A DNA stretch of 64,000 nt, taken from NCBI GenBank assembly GCA_036897485.1, contig JAYMTF010000012.1:1-64000 (forward strand), given 5' to 3'. This DNA is from Pelargonium nanum (taxonomy: Eukaryota > Streptophyta > Magnoliopsida > Geraniales > Geraniaceae). The notes under the pieces were generated by a model. The model did no database searches. It was given only the letters and a program-made list of their open reading frames with translations, and was not told the DNA's origin. This document shows positions 59,858 to 64,000 of this stretch, in pieces (positions within the stretch are counted from its first letter, which is position 1; every line of letters begins with the position of its first letter). The position numbers and the translations under genes were made by a program.

Positions 59858-62800
59858 CTAATTGTTGTTCCTTTTAATTTGCTTTTTATTGCATATGATG
59901 CATATATATACTTGCAATATCTATGAACTTACTGCTTCTATTTCTATTGGCTTTACTCATATGATTTTTGGATAAATTGCAAAAAACACTCTTACGTTTT
60001 GTTTCATGTGTAGGTGGAATAGTTGGAATCATTTCAACTGCAAAATTGATGAGAAAGTCATCAAACAAACTGGTAATTTTGTTTCCTTTGTTTTCACTAG
60101 CAAACAATAGCTTCAGTTCTTTACTTAATTACTACTACAAAAACAACCATAAAGTAGGGCTAAAGCTTGACCTTGCTGTATTTGTACTGTATAATTTAGA
60201 AAACTATTTACAGTTTTGATCCAACTTGTTTGACAGCTGATGCTCTAGTTGCTACCGGTCTTTCTAAACTCGGTTATAAGTATGTTAACATAGGTACGTA
60301 CCTCCCAACTCATTCTTGATTCTCTTTCTTAATTTCCCTAGTAATTTGTAACAACACTGCTCCAAAATGGCTAACTGAAATATTATTCCATCTTAGATGA
60401 TTGTTGGGCCGAATTTGCTCGTGATAGCAAGGTACTATTTGTTGTTGTTGTGTTCTTTTTACCATCCGGTCACTCTATTGGATTAGAATTTTTGTTTAGG
60501 AATGAGAATCGAGAATGGAAATGGGAATGGGATACTCATTTTTTGTTCTTTTGTCATGAAAATGGCTTCGCAATGGGAATTCCATTGCCATTTCCAAAAT
60601 ATTAATCCAAACGCTACCTTAGTTATTTCCTTCACTGAACATATGTGGAGGCTTCTAATTGCAGGGCAATCTAGTTCCTAAAAAGGCGTCATTTCCATCC
60701 GGCATCAAAGCTCTTGCTGACTATGTTCATAGCAAAGGTCTTAAACTAGGAATCTACTCAGATGCCGGGTAAGTTACACGATTGCCACATCTTAAAGCAT
60801 TTAAATTTGGACTCGTAGGAACTAAGTTTGTGAATTTTATACACTTTGTACGCATATCGTGCAGGTTTTTTACTTGTAGTAGGACCATGCCCGGTTCCCT
60901 TGGTCACGAAGAACAAGATGCCAAAACCTTTGCCTCATGGGTAATGAATTCAGCTGTTTTATTTTTATCAGTTAAAATGCAATTTTTAAAATGTTTGGAA
61001 GTATAGTTTGTAGTTGATGATATATAAAGACAATGAAGTCTTCTTCTTGACTATTACTTTTGAACTAACATCCCGTCTTTTCAGGGAGTAGATTATTTGA
61101 AGTACGATAACTGTTTTAACGATGACACAAGGCCAACTGATAGGTAATGTATAGTTTAATGTAAACATGATTACAAATACATAACCCGAGATATGCATAC
61201 ATTTGCACTTACAAGTTTAACTTCAATGTGTGTAGATACCCTGTAATGACTCGAGCACTGATGAAGACGGGACGCCCTATCTTTTTCTCACTGTGTGAAT
61301 GGTACATTTTCTGGCAATTTTAGTTTTCTGTGTGGAAGTCCTCTCAATAGTTCTCCCGAGTTTGAAAGTTTTTTCCGTGTGTCTCAGGGGAGATATGCAC
61401 CCGGCTCTTTGGGGAGCTAAGGTAGGAAATAGCTGGAGAACTACAAATGACATTGCCGATAATTGGGATAGGTATGATTTACTGCTTCTTTTAGCGTTTG
61501 GATTAGAATTTTTCTTCAGCAATGAGAATCAAGAATCAAAACGGGCTTGAGATTTCACTATTCATCTCTGGATTATGATGTTTTGGTCATGGGAATGGCA
61601 CCTTATTGCCACATTGGCCATCCAAATTTATCTTCGAGTACTTAATATCTTTTTTCTTGATTGAATCTCTTGCAGTATGGTCTCTAGAGCTGACATGAAT
61701 GAAATATATGCTGACCTTGCAAGGCCGGGTGGTTGGAACGGTACGATCATTTTGACATCAATATATCATCCATGCCGAAAGGAAACATGTGTATGTTTTC
61801 AGAAATTGCTTACGTTTGTTATTGATTTATGGTTCGCCTTTTGTATGTGAACAGATCCCGATATGCTTGAAGTGGGAAATGGAGGAATGACCCAAAACGA
61901 ATATATAGTTCACTTCAGCATATGGGCCATTTCCAAGGTATAAAAGATTAGCTACAACATATATGGCATTCAGTGTTCTTTATGTTTTGCATCGTTCTCT
62001 TCGTACTCTTTTCACAACTGATACGACGATAACTTGCTCATCATAGCATTTCAATTATTATCTTTTGTTCCAAATGGTACCTTAATCCGTTAATTTTCTT
62101 GCATGTGAATGCTACTACTATAGGCTCCTCTTCTCCTTGGATGCGATTTGAGGAATGTGACAAAAGAAACTATGGAGATCATTGCCAACGAGGAAGTGAT
62201 TGCAGTTAACCAAGGTAATCACTAAATCTTTCGGTTTTCTTTGAGTTTGGTAATCATGGCTTCGATTGTTATGTGAATATTGGCCATTTGTTTCCATTTT
62301 AGACCCACTTGGAGTTCAAGCTAAAAAGGCTAGGAGTGAAGGCGATCTTGAGGTAATTTATTCGCCTTTTAGGCATTGGCGAGACAGTTAATTTTGCATG
62401 TTCTTGAATGTGATTTGTTGTTTTGTTCTAACAGATTTGGGCAGGGCCTCTTTCGGGGTATAGAGTGGCCTTACTTCTAGTCAACCGAGGTCCTAGGAGC
62501 TCACCGATAACAGCTCAATGGGATGATATTGGAGTTCCTGTCAAGAGTATTGTCCAAGCAAGAGACATTTGGGAGGTAAGTAGATCATGATTGCGTTTTT
62601 TCTAATTTTGACTTAACTAGAGCTGGCAATTCGTTTAAATGTGTCTTGTTAGAGGTCAAACTAAGGCCAAACTGACACGATTGTTAATCGTGTTAAAGTA
62701 TTGAGAGCTAACACGACACGTTTAATAATCGTGTTGACCTGTTGCGTTTGTGTCTGCTTTATCAAAACAAAAGATGAGGTGAGTTGCAATTGATGTTGCT

Positions 62801-63081
62801 CTTATTCTTTGTTAGAGAGTCGATTTTACCTGAAAAAGAGATGAAGTAATATTACTTGTAAATTGTGTCGGGTCACGTGTCGTGTCGTGTCTCAAATTGC
62901 CAGCTCTAGACTGAGCACATTGGTTGCTAGTGAAATGTTGTTCATGTAGATTGATATTTAATTGTTATGATGATTTAATTTCCTGCAGCACAAGACCTTG
63001 AAGACACCATACAAGTCAAACTTGACAGCTACTGTAAATTCTCACTCATGCAAGATGTACATATTGAAGCCTATTTCTTGA
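59647..63081 (+). CDS. Alpha-galactosidase, glycoside hydrolase family 27, 404 aa
   Basis: Removes terminal alpha-1,6-galactose from galactomannans, raffinose-type sugars or galactolipids; plant GH27 enzymes are secreted or vacuolar. Exons: 59647-59798, 60014-60072, 60237-60293, 60397-60431, 60665-60768, 60865-60940, 61085-61143, 61236-61301, 61388-61471, 61676-61740, 61855-61937, 62124-62214, 62303-62352, 62435-62575, 62989-63081. Fifteen exons is the usual plant pattern. A hydrophobic signal peptide ([18 protein letters not shown]) follows a Met-rich start. Motifs: [49 protein letters not shown] with the nucleophile Asp (about 169), and SWRTTNDI with the acid/base Asp (about 224), 55 residues later as in rice alpha-galactosidase. 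Several ATG codons lie together at the start, so the first residue is uncertain by a few. Introns 4, 9 and 14 each carry a MITE. Confidence 0.96.
59811..59855. repeat. (CT)n microsatellite in alpha-galactosidase intron 1
   Basis: A long run of CT pairs starting 13 bases after the exon 1 donor. Confidence 0.95.
60468..60618. mobile_element. Tourist-like MITE in alpha-galactosidase intron 4
   Basis: Right end TTAATCCAAACGCTACC followed by TTA; left part TTGGATTAGAATTTTTGTTT then AGGAATGAGAATCGAG. The first bases of the left end are worn. Confidence 0.8.
61491..61635. mobile_element. Tourist-like MITE in alpha-galactosidase intron 9
   Basis: Left TAGCGTTTGGATTAGAATTT then CAGCAATGAGAATCAAGAATC; right end degraded (GGCCATCCAAATTTATC). 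Confidence 0.65.
62618..62908. mobile_element. hAT-like MITE in alpha-galactosidase intron 14
   Basis: Ends TAGAGCTGGCAATTCG and CAAATTGCCAGCTCTA. Flanks GACTTAAC (62610-62617) and GACTGAGC (62909-62916) agree at 6 of 8. 291 bp; interior ACACGACACGTTTAATAATC and GTGTCGTGTCGTGTC-like phrases. Confidence 0.88.
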
Positions 63082-64000
63082 GGTTCAGAGCTGGTTGCTT
63101 GTTTGTGAGTGTGTTGAATTGTCATGAATAACATAGATACTGTCAAGTTTGGACAGAGATGTAATTTCATATTGATAAAGGAGATGAATAAAATAAGTTC
63201 AATTAGTTTCTCTTTATGGGCTTCAAAATTTGTACATAACTATAATTATTTCTAGCAATGCGGGTTGCAGGTCTAAACGGGTCAAGGAAAAAGAAATGCA
63301 CGTATCTTCATCAGTCTTAAAGTGTCTTGCTATTTGAAAAAAAGCTAACGATCAATAAAAAGTAACAAAATATGAATGCATGAGTCACAACTTTATGTAT
63401 CATCGTGTTTATAACTAAGTGAAGGTGATGATAGAGGCAACAAGACAGACACATCTAACCTATGGAAGGTGAAGTTTGAGCCTTTGCTCGTTAATAGATC
63501 ATGTCGACGTGTTGTGCTAATATGTGAATAACAGTGTTTAAAGATCGAATACTAATACGACCAGTTTAGTAATTGTATTCATATCGGATGGTTGCAATTG
63601 ATATTGTTCTTTCTCTTACTTTAGACGCAACAGATTTGAACGATTTTTCTCTCAATTAGAGTTTTGATATGTTACACTCAACATTATGCCAGAAATCTTT
63701 GCCTTTTTCCACTCCTTCAGTCATGTTAGCTAGCTTCCTTTCCGTTTTTTACCCTCTCATTTATGTATAAGTTATATGTTATTGCAAAACTTTAATTTTG
63801 CTAGTCAATTACAGTTATGATTTCCTAAAATTGTACTAACTACATGGTATTGGAGGGAGTAAAATATTTGAAACTTTAAAAATATAAGTGGTATTTATGT
63901 GGAAGAGTAAAAAAAGGTAATGGCTTTTCTTTTTCTATATTCATGTTTCTTTCGTTTCTATATGACTATATTCATGTTAATTTTCTCACACCAGTTTTCC
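63082..64000. other. Downstream of alpha-galactosidase to window end
   Basis: 3' UTR with AATAAA at 63187-63192. The stretch of about 63480-63660 (CGTGTTGTGCTAATATG, GACGCAACAGATTTGAACG) matches interior text of the large hAT-like copy at 44004 and is probably a worn fragment. No gene seen up to the end. Confidence 0.5.
63187..63192 (+). terminator. Poly(A) signal of alpha-galactosidase
   Basis: AATAAA 106 bases after the stop codon, in a T- and A-rich stretch. Confidence 0.5.

Noticed and set aside
1-64000. LTR retrotransposons, virus copies, Polintons, LINEs or CRISPR arrays
   Set aside because: No reverse transcriptase, integrase, capsid or transposase frame, no long terminal repeats, and no regular repeat-spacer array was found.
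1-64000. A metabolic gene cluster or new multi-gene system
   Set aside because: The neighbours belong to unrelated housekeeping and regulatory families on both strands with normal spacers; nothing suggests joint function.

Overview
This is nuclear DNA of a flowering plant, almost certainly a eudicot. It is AT-rich, the genes have many short exons with GT-AG introns, and the proteins are plant-type: a class VIII myosin, a plastid-type FAD synthetase, a FyPP/PP6 phosphatase, a SHAQKYF MYB and a GEM-like GRAM protein. Small non-autonomous DNA transposons litter introns and spacers. I could not fix the species from sequence alone. Exon models come from matching reading frames across GT-AG junctions; every complete model sums to a whole number of codons.

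Layout: the 3' part of a dihydroorotate dehydrogenase gene (1-2220, +); a spacer with repeats; a class VIII myosin of 23 coding exons (7817-17459, +); a plastid FAD synthetase (18502-22104, +); a TMEM53/DUF829 alpha/beta-hydrolase-like gene (24856-27536, +); a broken F-box/LRR gene (28285-29977, +); a GEM-like GRAM gene (30660-32003, -); a MurF-like ligase (33682-35818, -); a DIVARICATA-type MYB gene (36982-39750, -); a six-EF-hand calumenin-like gene (43226-46384, +); a FyPP/PP6 catalytic subunit (48033-52796, +); a cytosolic pyruvate kinase (55550-58392, +); and a GH27 alpha-galactosidase (59647-63081, +). These are ordinary single plant genes and do not form a pathway cluster.

The mobile DNA falls into clear families: (a) a hAT-like family with termini TAGAGCTG(G/A)CAATT and near-perfect 8-bp target duplications; (b) a Tourist/Harbinger-like family with termini GGTAGCGTTTGG and TTA duplications, about 11 copies; (c) Stowaway-like elements; (d) one Mutator-like MITE with a perfect 9-bp duplication in the pyruvate kinase gene; (e) one tRNA-derived SINE with a perfect 14-bp duplication. 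No transposase, reverse transcriptase, LTR element, virus copy or CRISPR array was seen.

I found no convincing new multi-gene system. The best second-look items are a duplicated 3' splice site in the FyPP gene, a hAT-like element 14 bases beyond the MYB stop codon, a 317-bp tandem duplication inside the FAD synthetase intron 1, the decayed F-box/LRR gene, a perfect hairpin in a predicted 5' leader exon, and the retained MurF homologue.
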